A stretch of 64,000 nucleotides of DNA from Spirogloea muscicola (lineage: Eukaryota > Streptophyta > Zygnematophyceae > Spirogloeales > Spirogloeaceae): contig WELB01000026.1 of assembly GCA_009602725.1 (NCBI GenBank), positions 300,099 through 364,098 of the forward strand, in the 5' to 3' direction. Positions 23,001 to 35,200 of this stretch are shown piece by piece (the stretch's first letter is position 1; each line of letters opens with the position of its first letter). Under the pieces are notes generated by a model that was not told where the DNA came from, made no database searches, and saw only the letters and a program-made list of their open reading frames with translations. Both the position numbers and the translations under genes were made by a program.

Positions 23001-26000
23001 CTCCACTAGTACTCCACTATCAAACCTGCCCTTGTTCAAGGTCACCTCAACTCGTGTAAGCGGAACGAGAGCTACCATTCGCCTGACACAATCCCACAAT
23101 TTCATTTTCTTGAGGTTGACGGTTCCATACTAGGAGCAACGCCTGATATGATGCTGATGCACACTGCACTGCTGCTGCGCTGCAGTGTCTCATCATGGGC
23201 AATCGCAAAGACATCGACGAACTCTCTGGAAGTGCACAGAACGTATTGACAGGAGTTCTTAAACTGATTGATAAGTATGATCTGTATGGCCAAGTTGCAT
23301 ATCCGAAGCGCCACAAGCAGCCTGAGGTTCCACTTATATACAGACTGGCTGCAAAGACAAAGGTGAGAATCAATCTGATGCTTTTATTGAGTACTGCATT
23401 TGAACTGTTGTGCCAGGGATCCCATTCCAGCAGCAGACAGCTAAGCTACATAAATCATCATCGTCGTGGAACATTGGCAGATAAGCTTTACTTCATGGAC
23501 AGAAGAGCAGACACCAGTAACTTCGACATTTGGACCTCGACTGGTCTCTGATGTTGTTTTGTTGATTGCTTACAGGGTGTCTTCGTCAATCCTGCGCTTG
23601 TGGAGCCTTTTGGTCTTACCCTGATAGAGGTTACTGACCAGCACACCCTGATACTTCAGGCATCTATCTGACAGGGTTGTAGGCTTGGCTTTGACTTAGA
23701 TTGCTGAGTTCTTGTGGCCCTGTCTCCTGCTCATATTCAGAGTATTATCCAGACTAGGATAGTTGCTGTGGTGTTACCATCAAACGATTACCATGAGGTC
23801 AACGTGGTGGTTGTCAATGCAGCTTACTGAGACCATTGTAAGCTGCCTAATGAGGCCATTGTAAGCTGCCTACTGAGATCCATTGCAACTAACATTTTGT
23901 AGGCGGCAGCATATGGCCTTCCAATGGTGGCTACGAAAAATGGAGGTCCCGTTGATATCCAGAGGGTGCGTGTGCAAATTATTCAGAGAAATCTTTTAGT
24001 ATCTCTTTCATTATGCTACCTATCAGGTTCTTTGGGCAGCCATTTAGTAGCTCAATTAATCGGCACCAGTGCACTTGAGCTGCCAAATTAAGGCAGTTTC
24101 ATGCAGGTGCTTTGGTATCTGTGCATTGGGCATGCTGCTTGACTTGATGTAGCGTGTTATCTCAACCTGGATGTACAGCACAGTCATGCTACTGCATGTT
24201 CTTCTGCAAGCTTGCCATCTTTGGCAATTGACAGCCTGTGTCCTTGTCCTGCATTTCAGACATTGAGCAATGGACTTCTTGTGGACCCTCATGATGACAA
24301 GGCCATTGCAGATGCACTTCTGAAGTTGGTCGGTGATCGTAAAATGTGGGTCGAATGCCGAAGAAGCGGCTTGCGTAACATCCATGCCTACAGCTGGCCA
24401 GAGCACTGCCGCACTTATCTGTCCAAGGTAGCCATGTGCCGCATGCGGCACCCGCAGTGGCGGTCCGATCTGGACACCCAAGATACGGAGTCAGCCACAG
24501 ATTCTTTGAGAGGGATTGGAGACCTGTCCCTACGCATGTCGCTTGATGCAAGGGGTTCCCTCAAAGCTCTGGATATGGAAAAGCTTCTCCTGGAACGAGG
24601 CACGAGCTTAAAGCCAGGTCTCAAGTCCATGCAAGAAGAGGACCCCTCTGAGGATCATTCAGCAGCGCAGCAGCAGGGCAGTGCAGATGCAGCTGGGGCT
24701 GTAGGATCTCACCTCAAGCAGAAGAAGAGACTATTTGTTGTGGCTGTCGACGACTATTCATCAAGTGGAGAGCAAAAGGGTGGCCTGCTGAGTGGGATCC
24801 AAGCATTGCTACAATGTCAGAAGGATGGGAAGCTGGGCAAAGACGTCGCTTTAGGAGTAGCGACTGCCATGGTGGGGAGGGAGGTGCTGGACCTGCTGGA
24901 GAGGGCAGGGGTGTCAGTTCAAGAGATAGATGTGCTCATTGCTGGAAGTGGCAGTGAGCTCTACTACCCCTCGGCTGTTGCATCATCGGAAAGCGGCAAG
25001 GGTGGACCTTTGGTGGTGGATCCTGACTACGCCGCGCACATTGACTACCGGTGGGGAGGTGACGGGCTCAGGAGGACCATGGCTCGGCTCACGTCAGGAG
25101 AGGCTGATGGGTTGGAGGGACGCAATAAAAGGGCCCTGATTGAGGAGTCCAGTCGCTGTGGACAATATCGCCTTGTATACAGGGTCAATGATCCTGGCCA
25201 GGTATGTCCTTCCTCACTCTTAGCCTACTGGCACTCGGCGATAGTAGGATAGCAGGTGACTATTTCCTGTGTGGTATGCATTATTGCTGCAGAGGAAATG
25301 AGATTAAAGAATAAGACGTGCATCATTGAACAGGTCATAAAGAGTACTGTGCGAGCTGCTCATAGTCTCCACTCTCTTGGCAGGCTCCTACGCAGGAGGA
25401 TCTAAGGAAGAAGCTGCGTATGCGTGGTCTGCGCTGCCATGCCATCTACGTCCGTGGTGACGTGTTCCTGCATCTGCTACCTCTTCATGCTTCTCGTGCC
25501 CAGGCCCTCCGGTATGTCAGCTTTTTTTAAGATTTCGCAATACTGAAATCAAGCAGTCTTTTGTTGGCCAAGACATTGACCAGATATGTTGTTTGCCCCC
25601 ACTCTGTGAATTAGAGTGCGCATGATTGAGCTCATCCCATATCTGAAGACATCAATTGCAAGTTTGTTACACCCTTGCAAAGGATGTAATGAGTCCCACG
25701 TTGCCTGCTGAGGGAATTGCAGGATGTTGAAGCCCTTTCTGTCAGTGGTGTCCTATGTAGGCATTGTCTTAGTACACCCTCTAGTTGCCAGTTTCTGGCC
25801 TCTTAGGTGGATTTGAATGCACTGTTAAGCACTACTGCTTTGTGGTGCTTCGGTGCAGGTATCTTTTTGTGCGCTGGGGTTTGGAGCTGAGTCGAATGGT
25901 CGTGCTCGCTGGCCCTAATGGCGACGGCGACTATATGGAGCTCCTTCCGGGCCTGCACGGGTCCATTGTCCTGCAGTCTGCCGCCTCGGAGGAGTCCGCA

Positions 26001-26135
26001 TCAGAGACTCCCCTGCACCCAAAATCGGAAGAGGGCGTCTTTGAGTTGGCAAACGTGGTCACGTTGGACTTGGGCCCAACCCCTGACGCCATAGTTGAGG
26101 GGCTCGGCAAGCTGGACTCATCTAGGGACCAATGA
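20053..26135 (+). CDS. SPS: Sucrose-phosphate synthase
   Basis: This cytosolic enzyme joins UDP-glucose and fructose-6-phosphate to sucrose-6-phosphate, the committed step of sucrose synthesis. Fourteen exons: 20053-20238, 20489-20578, 20724-20941, 21295-21358, 21563-22000, 22144-22389, 22561-22719, 22862-22993, 23186-23362, 23576-23629, 23903-23965, 24260-25201, 25384-25511 and 25859-26135. Every join is GT-AG and in phase; total 1,057 residues, the plant length. It begins [17 protein letters not shown], a plant SPS hallmark. The glycosyltransferase B-fold shows [54 protein letters not shown] and [15 protein letters not shown]. The C-terminal third (from about [11 protein letters not shown]) is the sucrose-phosphatase-like domain, whose leading acidic motif is altered, as is common in plant SPS. 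A CTT repeat sits in intron 1. Confidence 0.97.
20341..20396 (+). repeat. (CTT)n microsatellite in SPS intron 1
   Basis: An imperfect TTC/CTT run of about 55 bases lies between exon 1 and exon 2 of SPS. Confidence 0.85.
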
Positions 26136-26827
26136 CCAGCTGTTTGATTGAGCGACCGCACGGCGTTACGTTACTGAGAAGCAATCCTCTGCTGCTGTAT
26201 GTGTTGTGTAACGAGCCTCAGCCACAAGGCTGCAGGCATCGGTGACGTACACCTTCTCTATCCACTCCTGAGCATCCTCTCCCCTCCTCCCTCGCATGCC
26301 TCCACGTCATAAGGTGGCTGCTTTCCACGCGTCCATACGGAGCCTGGGCTGCTGGAGCAGGCTCGCCAGACACCTCCAGCTCCAGCTTCCCAGCTCCGGC
26401 GCTCCGGCGCGTGTGACAGACTGAAGCTTGCCTCCTGGAGAGTCTCAATATGTATGCATCTCCCGCCAATCTTTTGGTGTGGCTTTTTCTCGCCTCATTT
26501 TGCCAGTCAGGCTTTACCGTGCACAACTACATCTTGTGTACTTGCCAGGAACTTTTGCATTCAGTAATATGGGGTTGCAAATTGGACAAATGCTGAAATC
26601 AACAGTTGCCTGAGAGCTTGGTATGAGTTGGTCCTGCCACAAATTCATTGTGGACATGCTATAACCTTATTACTCAAGCACAAGCAAATCAGCTTTGTGC
26701 TCCTACTCCAGTCCAGCTGAAGAGTCTCGGAAATGTGCTGCATCAGTGAGGCTCAACAAGCCGCATGAGCCCAGGGAGATTCCTACAGCTTTCTCAACAG
26801 CACTTACTACGCAGATAGCTGCCACTG
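26136..26827. other. Intergenic between converging genes, no gene seen
   Basis: This is the 3' flank of SPS (+) and the JmjC gene (-). A 26218-26526 minus ORF has no recognisable content. Confidence 0.5.
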
Positions 26828-28147
26828 CTAGCGTGGCCACCAGAAACTGATAGACAAGCTGTTGTCGATTGCTCGGATGTAATGCCACCTGCGTCAGCAG
26901 GTGGACGGTAACAGTTTGCCAAAGGTGCAGGTGCAGCACCATTACATTATGACTTCGTGATGATTTTTGCAGATCACTTAGTGATTGCAGCCCTGTGGTG
27001 TACCCATGTTTGAAGCGGAGCATGCTTAAGGATTACTTGAGGGGCATCTATACTTAGAGCAGTTACATAATCTCTCACCACTTGAGTGGGATATATAGCC
27101 CTTCGCCTGGCTGCAACTCGCACTCCCAGAAGGGTGCAGCACCAAAGCCTGGCCACCGGCCAGCTGCGCCAGCCGCCTCAACATTCACCTGCAGCGCACC
27201 CCCTCAATTGCTCATGAGGCACATGAAGCTTGACTCAGGCTGGGCTCCTGCTAGGCCAGCTGCCTAGCAGTAGAAGAAAGGCCGCACAAGCAATGACAGC
27301 ACCAATGACCTGCCACAACATCCTCGGAAACGAAGGTCGGCTGTCGGCCGTGCCTGCGAGGTGTTGCGGAGATGGAGGGGCGCAGCAAATGGGCGCAAAG
27401 CTGTGCTACTTGCTGGTGAGTACAGACGCACATACTTGGAGCCCCACACCTGCTTAAGGCAGCCATGCCGCGCACCGCAAGTCATGTGCACAGTGAGGTG
27501 CGGAAAGCTACTAAATTGATAGGCTTCTCATCAGGGCTTCAGGTTGAGATTGCCACCTCTACAACTCAAAGTGCTTGAATACATTGCCATACTGCCAGCA
27601 GCAACCGCAGTGCAGTGCTTGGCAGTGCTCCCGGTGGCCAGAGCAGTGAGGTGTTTCTGCTTGCCGCGGCCACTGCGTGGCTGCGGTGGGCTGCTCTTGA
27701 CCTGCACGAGGAGGTTGTGGTAGGGGTCACGGTGCAGCGGCGTGGCGGTGCCTGCAGGGCCCATCCAGACGTTGCGCTGGTACACGCCGCGCCCTGCTTG
27801 CACAAGCTCTGGGTCGCTGGCCGCCGCTAGGAACACCGCTGCCGAGAACATCAGCCAGCAGCCCAACGGGGTGCACACTCAGTCGCCCACAGCAGCAGCA
27901 GGGGCAGTGGCGGTGACGCCGCTGGCGGCCTTTGCGGCGACGGCGGCACTGCCAGCAGCCTCGCCTGACAGCCGCTGCCATGGCGGGAACCTCCTGCAGG
28001 AGCTGGTGCTGCGCCAGGTGGCCGCACACGGCCTCCGCCGCCGCCGCCGCCGCCGCTGGCGGGCCCATGAAGCAGTCCATGAAGTCCGCCAGCGGCACTG
28101 TCGTCGCAGCCGCGCCGGCAATGGTTGCAACCGTGTCAGTGGAGGCC
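26828..28147 (-). CDS. JmjC-domain 2-oxoglutarate oxygenase, JMJ30/KDM8-like, 5' end unresolved
   Basis: It belongs to the Fe(II)/2-oxoglutarate hydroxylase and demethylase family; JMJ30 acts in the plant clock. Minus-strand exons: about 28147-27965 (GHLAQHQLLQEVPAM), 27816-27702 (NVWMGPAGTATPLHRDPYHN then LLVQ), 27449-27354 (VWGSKYVRLYSP to LRNTSQ), 27188-27079 (CELQPGEGLYIPLKW) and 26888-26828 (WHYIRAIDNSLSISFWWPR-stop). The iron ligands are visible as His and Asp of LHRD and His of WWHYIR. The SKYVRLY lysine fits the 2-oxoglutarate site. Two introns need GC donors (GCGAGG at 27964, GCACGG at 27353) to keep phase and family alignment. Upstream exons are not identified, because 28150-28700 is telomere-like and CGG-rich. 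JMJ30/JMJD5 type fits better than FIH, but substrate is unknown. Confidence 0.85.
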
Positions 28148-28159
28148 CTGACCCTCACA

Positions 28160-28290
28160 GAACTTTAGGGTGTGCCAGACCTGCCTCCCTACACCCTAAA
28201 GCCTAGCCCCAAACCCTAGACCCTACTGCCAGAATGTGCCGGCTAAGCCGCCGCCGACTTGAACCCTGAACCCTAAACCCAAATCCTTAG
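28160..28290 (-). repeat. Telomere-like CCCTAAA words
   Basis: It contains ACCCTAAAG, AACCCTAGACCCTA and GAACCCTGAACCCTAAACCC. These are degenerate plant-type telomere units next to the first visible JmjC exon. They may act as telobox promoter elements or be an interstitial telomere relic. Confidence 0.65.
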
Positions 28291-28920
28291 ATCCTTGGAG
28301 GCGGAACGCAACTGGGAACGTGCGGCACGAACACGGCGTCCCCACCACCGCCGCCATGGGACGGCTCCTGGAAGAGGTCCCTGTAGTCTCCCCACCTGCC
28401 TTCCGCGGAGTGCCACCTGGCAGCGCCGCCGCCGCCGCCGCCGTCGCCGCCGCCTCAGGCCGCCGGTCTCTCGGCGCGAGCCCGACGTGACCGGCAGCGC
28501 CAGCCGGCGTCGTCGGCGGCGGCGGCGGCGGCGGCGCAATCACGGCAGGAGTAGGGCTGCCGGGGGGGGTGGCGGGCGGCACCTTCGCCGTACCGCGGGC
28601 CTGGATCTGGTACGGCCGCAGCCCTGCCCCCGCCAGCGCGGCGGGCCCGATTCAAAAGCTGCCGCCGCCGGGCCCGCCACTCCGTACCGGCGCGGGTACG
28701 CCGAAAAGGGATGAGGGGTTTTGAACCCCGGGCGTCTGTAGGCCGTCCGTGGCGCCGCATCCGACGGCGCCCGGCGGAGATTCCCCTCCCTCCGTGCGGG
28801 ATGCCGCGAAACTTCCGCAGGCTCCTCTGCGGGCCTGGGAAGTCATTTGCCCACCAAGCGACCGCCGGCAGTCGACTGGTTGGCGGAGGCGCTAGCGTTG
28901 GCGAGGGTCCCTTGCTTTCA
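28291..28920. other. GC-rich upstream region of the JmjC gene
   Basis: CCG/CGG repeats at about 28415-28445 and 28505-28540 make long proline/arginine ORFs on both strands with no recognised domain. It probably holds the JmjC promoter and possibly an unrecognised first exon. Confidence 0.4.
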
Positions 28921-28924
28921 TAGG

Positions 28925-29330
28925 ATAGGAAGAAAGGGCTCGCCCATTGAGGATAGGGGCTGGAACAGCCACGCCCAAAGAGAATGAACAAAGTACAAGA
29001 AGGAGAAGGGGGCCAGGGGAAGCACTAAGAAAGAAGAAAGTGCTCGCCCATTGAGAATAGGGGCTGGAATAACCAGCCCGAAAAAGAATGAACAGAGTAC
29101 GAGAAAGTAGTAAGAAAGACAAGCACAAAAGCAGCTACGAATCCCTCAGTATCCCTTGCAGTCGCAGGTCAGAGATGCTAGGCTCCTGGAAGTGGGTCCC
29201 CGGGCCAGAGCCAGAGGCAGCAGCGAGGGCTCTGCCTGCACATAGAAGAAGTGGCACTCCCAATGGGGGCAAGGGCTGCGAAAAGCCAGCCCAAAAAGAA
29301 TTGACATAGGTGCAGCGCGCGTGCCATACA
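28925..29330 (-). mobile_element. Fossil retroelement tail pieces with three hairpin cassettes
   Basis: Cassettes with CCATTGAGGATAGGGGCTGG and a matching CCAGCCC arm lie at about 28935-29000, 29040-29100 and 29246-29310. Between them, at about 29150-29225, the minus strand carries the end of the AAASG...SDL tail seen elsewhere. The order shows at least one insertion of a cassette into an older tail. All are broken fragments. Confidence 0.65.
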
Positions 29331-29399
29331 CCTCTGCAGCGAGACGGCCAAGGGCTTCACCTGCAGAGGACGGGCCCAGCTCCGCTTGCCCCCCANCTC

Positions 29400-29590
29400 C
29401 ACAACCCCCCTCTCGCCCTCTGCCTCTCTCTGGCCCCCCTCCCCTCCCTCACTCGCACCTCTCCTCCCTCACCTCCCTCACTTCTCTCCTATCTCCTTGC
29501 TCTCCGCTCTCCTCTCTCCCCCCTTCCCATATACCCCTCTCCCATCTCTCTGCTGCCCGCACCCCCCTCCTCTCCTCATTGCCTGCAGCC
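29400..29590 (+). promoter_or_regulatory. Long pyrimidine tract before the histidine-phosphatase start
   Basis: About 190 bases are nearly all C and T on the plus strand, ending TTGCCTGCAG nine bases before the ATG. It could be a Y-patch core promoter or the 3' end of a 5'-UTR intron, since the last ten bases look like a splice acceptor. A one-base N at 29396 borders it. Confidence 0.5.
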
Positions 29591-29598
29591 TCCGCGCC

Positions 29599-32077
29599 AT
29601 GGGCGCCTCGCAGTCGGCCGCTGAGTCGGGGTCCGACGGCGACGACGAGCCTGGCGAGGAGGCAAGAGGAAGAGGAGGAGGGGCGGGAAGCCTGGGTGAT
29701 GCCAGCCCCGACAGCTCCTCCCCACCCTCCTCCCCTCCCTCCTCCTCTCCCCTCGCCCCCCTGCTGCCCACCTCCCACCTCCCAGCGGTCCCGATCGTCC
29801 TCTCTCTCAAGGACATGGTCGACTGCCAGCCCCTGCCGGCGCTTCCGTCGCCGCAGCCGGCGACCGGCAGCGACTGCAACCTTGCCCCTGTGTCGCTCCG
29901 CCACGACGAGAACGATGTGCAGGCCACCAGCAACTGCCCCCGCCCTGCGGTCAGCTCCTGAGCTAGGCCAAGCTCTTGCACTCTGCCCCTTCCCTCCTCT
30001 TGCCTGCTCTCTCTCATTGCGCCCCACCCCCCTCCACCCTCCCTCTCCTTCTTATCCTTGTCATTGGTTTCTGATCCTGAACCTTGAATAGATGGACAGT
30101 CGGCTTGTGGCAACACCTATGACCAGCCACCATGGTAGCCGCTGTGCAGGCTAGCACGCCAGGGCCGGCAGGTGAGGCCAAGTGGCAGAGCCTCCGGTCC
30201 TCGTCAGGCCATGGCCAGCTCGGCGGAAGCGGCAACGGCAGGGGCGGCGGCTCAGCAAGCCAGCCCACCTCTCTGCCCTCCGCCTCGCTCCCCTCGCTGC
30301 CGCACCCGCTGCCACAGAACAGCCTCGCGTTGCCTCCGCCGCCGCCGCCGCCGCCAGCTGCCGCCCTCCTTGCCACCACCACGGCGCCAGTGCTACCACC
30401 GCCGTCGCCGCAGCTCCCGCACCTGGCACTAATGCCGCGGCCGCTGTCGCCCTCGCCCAGCCCTGCGATGGGTCTCGTCCACTCCGCACCCGGCGCGGCC
30501 CTCTCGCCGCGCCGCCGAGCCGCCGGCCTCGTCGTCGAGGTCTTCCTCATCCGCCACGCTGAGAGCACCATGAACGTGCAGCCACACCTCATTGGGGGCC
30601 GCTCACCCACCGCCACGCTCACTGGTCAGCACTCCTCCCTCCCTCTCCTCCCCTTCCTCCTGCTCCTCCCACCTCTTTCCTCACCTGCCTCAGTGGATGC
30701 TGTCTAACATGTACTGTGGAAGGCCCAGCCCCTTCTCCCTTGGCCCTTTCTCACCTCCCATACCACCCGCCTCCCACCTCCCTCGGTCGCTTGCCTCTTG
30801 CACAATGGTCACCGCGCCTACTGACATTTCCCCCTTCTTGCTCCCCTTTCCCCCTTGACAATCTCCCTCCTGTCCACATTGACGCAGAGCGAGGCCAGCA
30901 GCAGGCTGCCGCGCTCGGGCGCTACTTGCGTGAATACCACGGCCTTCGCTTCCACGCTGTCTACTCCTCGCCGCTACAGCGCGCGCTGGCCACGGCCGCT
31001 GTTGTCTGCCAGGTCTACCACCAATTCCCCTCTTCCAAAGCCCTGAAATCATGACCTTGCCCCGTTTGAGGACCTCATGTAACTGTCTTTGTCAGAGGAG
31101 AGTGAGAGCAGGGAGGGAGAGTAGGGAGCAGAGGAGTAGGAAACTTTGTGGTGGCAATGAGGCCGTGTTTAGATTGACGACTCAGGCTGCGAGCAATGTG
31201 AGCGAGGGCTGCTGCAGGAAATGGGCCTCTGCGAGGAAGTGGTGGAGGTGGCGGATGCACTTGCGGAGCTGAGCCAGGGCACGTGGGAGGGCCGCTTGCG
31301 CAGGCACGTGTACACAGACACCGTGCTCGCCCGCATGGCCGCCATGCAGCCCGACTTCCGAGCGCCTGGCGGCGAGTCCCAGCGTCAGGTAGCAGATCTC
31401 CCTCCTCCTTTGCCACTTGTGAATCTCACTCCCCCTTGTCAGATCTCCCACATCCCTTACAACCTTCTACTTCACTTCTTGTGCCCTCAAAGCAGCTCCA
31501 CTTGTAAACCGAGCTGAGCACACTCTGCCACCTCCCTCGTCCCACCACTGTCGCACAGGTAGCATTCCGGGCGGTCGAGTTTCTCCACTCAGTGGTCCTA
31601 CCAGCTGCGGCGGCTTCTGTCGCTCTCGATGCCCCGGATGTTGCGGGTTCTTCAAAGGCAGCTGCGCTTGCCGAGGGCGTGGGCATTCTGGACTGTGCGC
31701 CCAGCTTCAGTGGTGGTAGCGGCTGCACAGCGGAGGAAGCAGGTGGAGCGGGAAAGTGGCCAGAGAGCCCCCAAGCAGCGGCCAGCAGTAGTGGAGGAGG
31801 CGGCAGAAGCGGTGGCGGTGGCTGCGGCAGAGGGGGCGTGCACCGTGTGGCAGTTTTCACACACGCCATGACCATCAAGTGTGTGATGGCTGCGCTCTTT
31901 GGCGCCGGCGCTGGAGGCCCCGACCTGCACCGCCGCCTCGACTTTGACCCATCGAGCATCACACGCATGCGGCACTCCTCCGTCAACGGCTGGCAGCTCA
32001 CCGGCCTCAACGACACTGCACACCTTGTGCTCGCTCGAAGCCCGCTTTTTGCTGGCCGGCACCATGACCAACTCTAG
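29599..32077 (+). CDS. Histidine-phosphatase (phosphoglycerate-mutase-like) protein
   Basis: This is a histidine phosphatase superfamily enzyme; its substrate cannot be told. Exons: 29599-29949, 30150-30624, 30888-31012, about 31186-31388 and 31559-32077. The core reads VFLIRHAESTMN (RHG motif with catalytic His), VYSSPLQRALATA, ELSQGTWEGRL and VAVFTHAMTIKCVMAALFG (second catalytic His). The start MGASQSA has Gly-2 and Ser-6, as in N-myristoylated proteins, so membrane attachment is plausible. A long Ser/Pro-rich linker precedes the phosphatase domain, and a Gly/Ser-rich insert (about 31720-31845) lies before the second His. The acceptor of exon 4 is ambiguous: the ag at 31185 breaks phase by one base, while 31193 or 31202 keeps it. 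Confidence 0.8.
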
Positions 32078-32292
32078 CCGTGGGCCAGTGCGCCAGTGGC
32101 TACTTAATATTATCTTGATGTCCAGCGCCGCAGCCACTTTGCACATCGACTTGCAATCTAAGTAGGAAAGTCCCCGCTCTGCGAGAGCGCTTAGGAGAGG
32201 AAGGGATAGTGGTAGCTGTCATTGTGGAGAGAAAGGAGGACATAGGGCGGGGAGGAAAGGAAAAAGGGGGTGTGAGGGGGGGGGGGNCGACA

Positions 32293-35200
32293 TTAGGCGG
32301 CGGCCTGAGATGAATCCAGCAACGCCATGTACTCAGAGATGGCCGCGCCTTCGTCGGCCACGTCTATGTCATACTCCGCGAGCGGGTCACTGCTCACATC
32401 GCGTGCAAGCTCGCCTTCCATCTCTTCATCCCCCGCCTCTTCGCCCCCATCTTCGGTGCCGCTGGTTCTGCTGCCGCTGCTGCGGCCACTTCTGCTGCTG
32501 CTGATGCTGCTGCTGCCGCTGCCATCATTGCTCAACCCCTCCACTGCTTCCTCCTCTCCTCCTCCTCTGCTCACCCCGGCCGTCTCGTCCAGCAGCGCCT
32601 GCTGCCCCCTCTCCATGTCTTCGCCACCTCTCTCCATATCAGGCAGAGCCCTTTCTTCGTTGGTGTCAGAGAGCAGCCTCTCCAGCGCCTCTCCACGGTC
32701 ATTGTCGACGGCCTGCAGTGCCGCCAGCACTGGAAAGCCAAGCACACAGGAGATGCCACAAGCAGGCTCTCAGATTGAATTGCAAGGTCTAGATCGCGCG
32801 TAAATTAGTCAGATTAAAATCACATGAAAACATGGGGGATACAGTAAGATAAGTAACTCCAGGCCACGGCCTGCAGCAGAAACGTCATCATGGCAAAACT
32901 GCAGCAATGATGCAGCGTATAGCCGGAGGCGGCTCCTCAGCAACCACCTCGCTCTTTTGAGAAGCCCATGCCAATGAGTTCGTCGGCAGCCGCCATATCG
33001 ACGTCCTTCAGTGACCTGCGCCGCACTTGTGCAGCCAGGGAGGCCTGCGGCCAAGCGGTACAACATCAGCAGCAGGCAAGAATGTTGACCTCAAGAGAAA
33101 AACACAAAGTGCAGGCTTCTGCCAAGCTCCGGCCTTGCAAGGTCAGACCCATGATTGGCTGTCGACTTTTCAACGCCAGTATCACGGCCGACAGCCTCGG
33201 AGCTGGCACGGGACACCAATCAGGCCGCCAGGGGGCAGGCTTGGTACCTGTAAAGCTTTACGGGCGTCGACGTCAAGGAGCTGGTCGAGCGCTGCATTGT
33301 TGTCATTCTCGCCCTGCCTCAGCGCCTCCGCCGCCAACGGCCTAGCATATCTGCAGGCCGGCAGCAGCAGGCATGCCATGGTGCCCGATATAGACCCTCA
33401 AATTCGGGGTCCAGGGCTAAATTGATTAAGACAAAGTAATGACCAATCAAGATACAGGACTCAACTCATTGAAGCACAATAAGTATCACTAGGATGGGCT
33501 GATTGATGCAAGCACTGCAGGAAATTGAAATCCAAGGCGCTCACCCGAGCGAGCAGAGGTGGTCAAGCTTCCGGAGGTCTACGGCCCGGCCTTCTGGCGT
33601 CCTCCCAAACCGCCGCTGTTCTCTGACATCCGCCGGAGCAACAGGGGTAACAGGGCAAGAGCTGCAGATTAAACATCCTGCAAGCCAGCAATGCAAGCGC
33701 TGTGCTACATTGGCGGCTACGTTGCTCCAGGGTGGGCCAATAAGGGGGGAGGTTGCTGCAAACCTGCGGTCACTGTCCTGGCGCTGCTGCTCCACCTGCC
33801 GCTTGTGCCGCCGCCGCTTCTGGTCCGTCGCAAACTCCACCGCCCGCAACATGTCCTGACCGCAGAACCGCAAAGCCCTGCGCGACTCCCGCAGCGAGAA
33901 GCCCATGGTGGCAAGCTGCGCCAGGGCCTCATCCGACACCTCCAGCTGCGCGGCATTTGGGACTTGTCATGATTGGTGTCCTCTGGATGAAGGAGACACC
34001 AAGACCTCAACATTGGCTCTCTTTGGCTTCATACTCAAGATCAGGACAGAGCAATACTGAGAAGGTTGCATGGTTGGTTGCGCTTATCCAACGGCAGATG
34101 GACGCTGAACACCAGTGAGGAGCAGCACCATCCCATCCTGCCTTCCGCCAACCACTAATTTTGACTGACAGTTACTCCACAGGGGAGAGCAGGACCTGGT
34201 CAAGCTTGACCTGCGCTGAGAGCAAGGAGGAACGCGCGGCAGCTTCATCCCCCGAGTGGTAGGCCACAACGCCCTCCAGGAGCTCCAACCTCACGTACCT
34301 AGAAAGGCCGGAGTATGTGGCTGTGAGCCTTACGCCCGGTCTTTGAGCCCTCAGGACCCTGATTCTAGTCCTGCATAGTTGTTGAACTCCAGGACTATAT
34401 CCTACAGCAACAGGAGCAGAAGCGGTGACTAAGCGTTGAACATAGGCTTGCAAGCTGGGGGGGCGTCCCTCACGTGGCGAGCTCAGGGCGAAAGCCGCCC
34501 TGGAGGCGCTGCAGGCGCTGGAGGTCAGCGCCGTGGGACCGTTGAAGGCCGCTGCGCGCCTCCGCCAGCCGCGCCCGGGCCTTGGGGAGCTGCTGAATGT
34601 CGCGCTGCTGAAAGAGGCACCATACTATGTCGATCTGCAAGATTGCCACATTGTCGACGGCCTGGCAACACAGCAGGCAGACTCACAGCTGTCAGGCCCG
34701 CACGGACCGAGCTTGAGCAAGTGATGCCAGTCAAGTGGGGGGAGAGACGCGGTCCGACATTCCTCCGCTACATCAGAGAAGACCTGGCTGGCACCTGCCG
34801 AGCGCCGAGCCTCTCTCTCTCAGCCGGCCCTCACCTGCACGTGCACCTTGTTGCACAACGCAAACGCCTCCTGCGGCGGATCCCCACCGCGCCCCCCGCT
34901 GCAGTGTCAGCGGCTCCCGATACGAACAATGACAACTTGAATGCTGCCTCTGAGTTACTTCTCAACAGTCGCCACTCAACCCAAGACTTGCTCAGCATAC
35001 TCCGCTACCATCATTCAGTTGCGTGAGAAAGACCTCTGCCATCGTAAGGACCTCCAGTGCCTCCGTGAACTGGGACTTGCCGAGGAGCCCCCGCGCCTTT
35101 GCATGGAGGACCAGGCCCATCGTCAGCGCCCTGCGTGCACCATTGCACGACCTGCCTCAGCACAGTGACTAGCTTCGCAGGCGGGGCTATGGCTGGCCTT

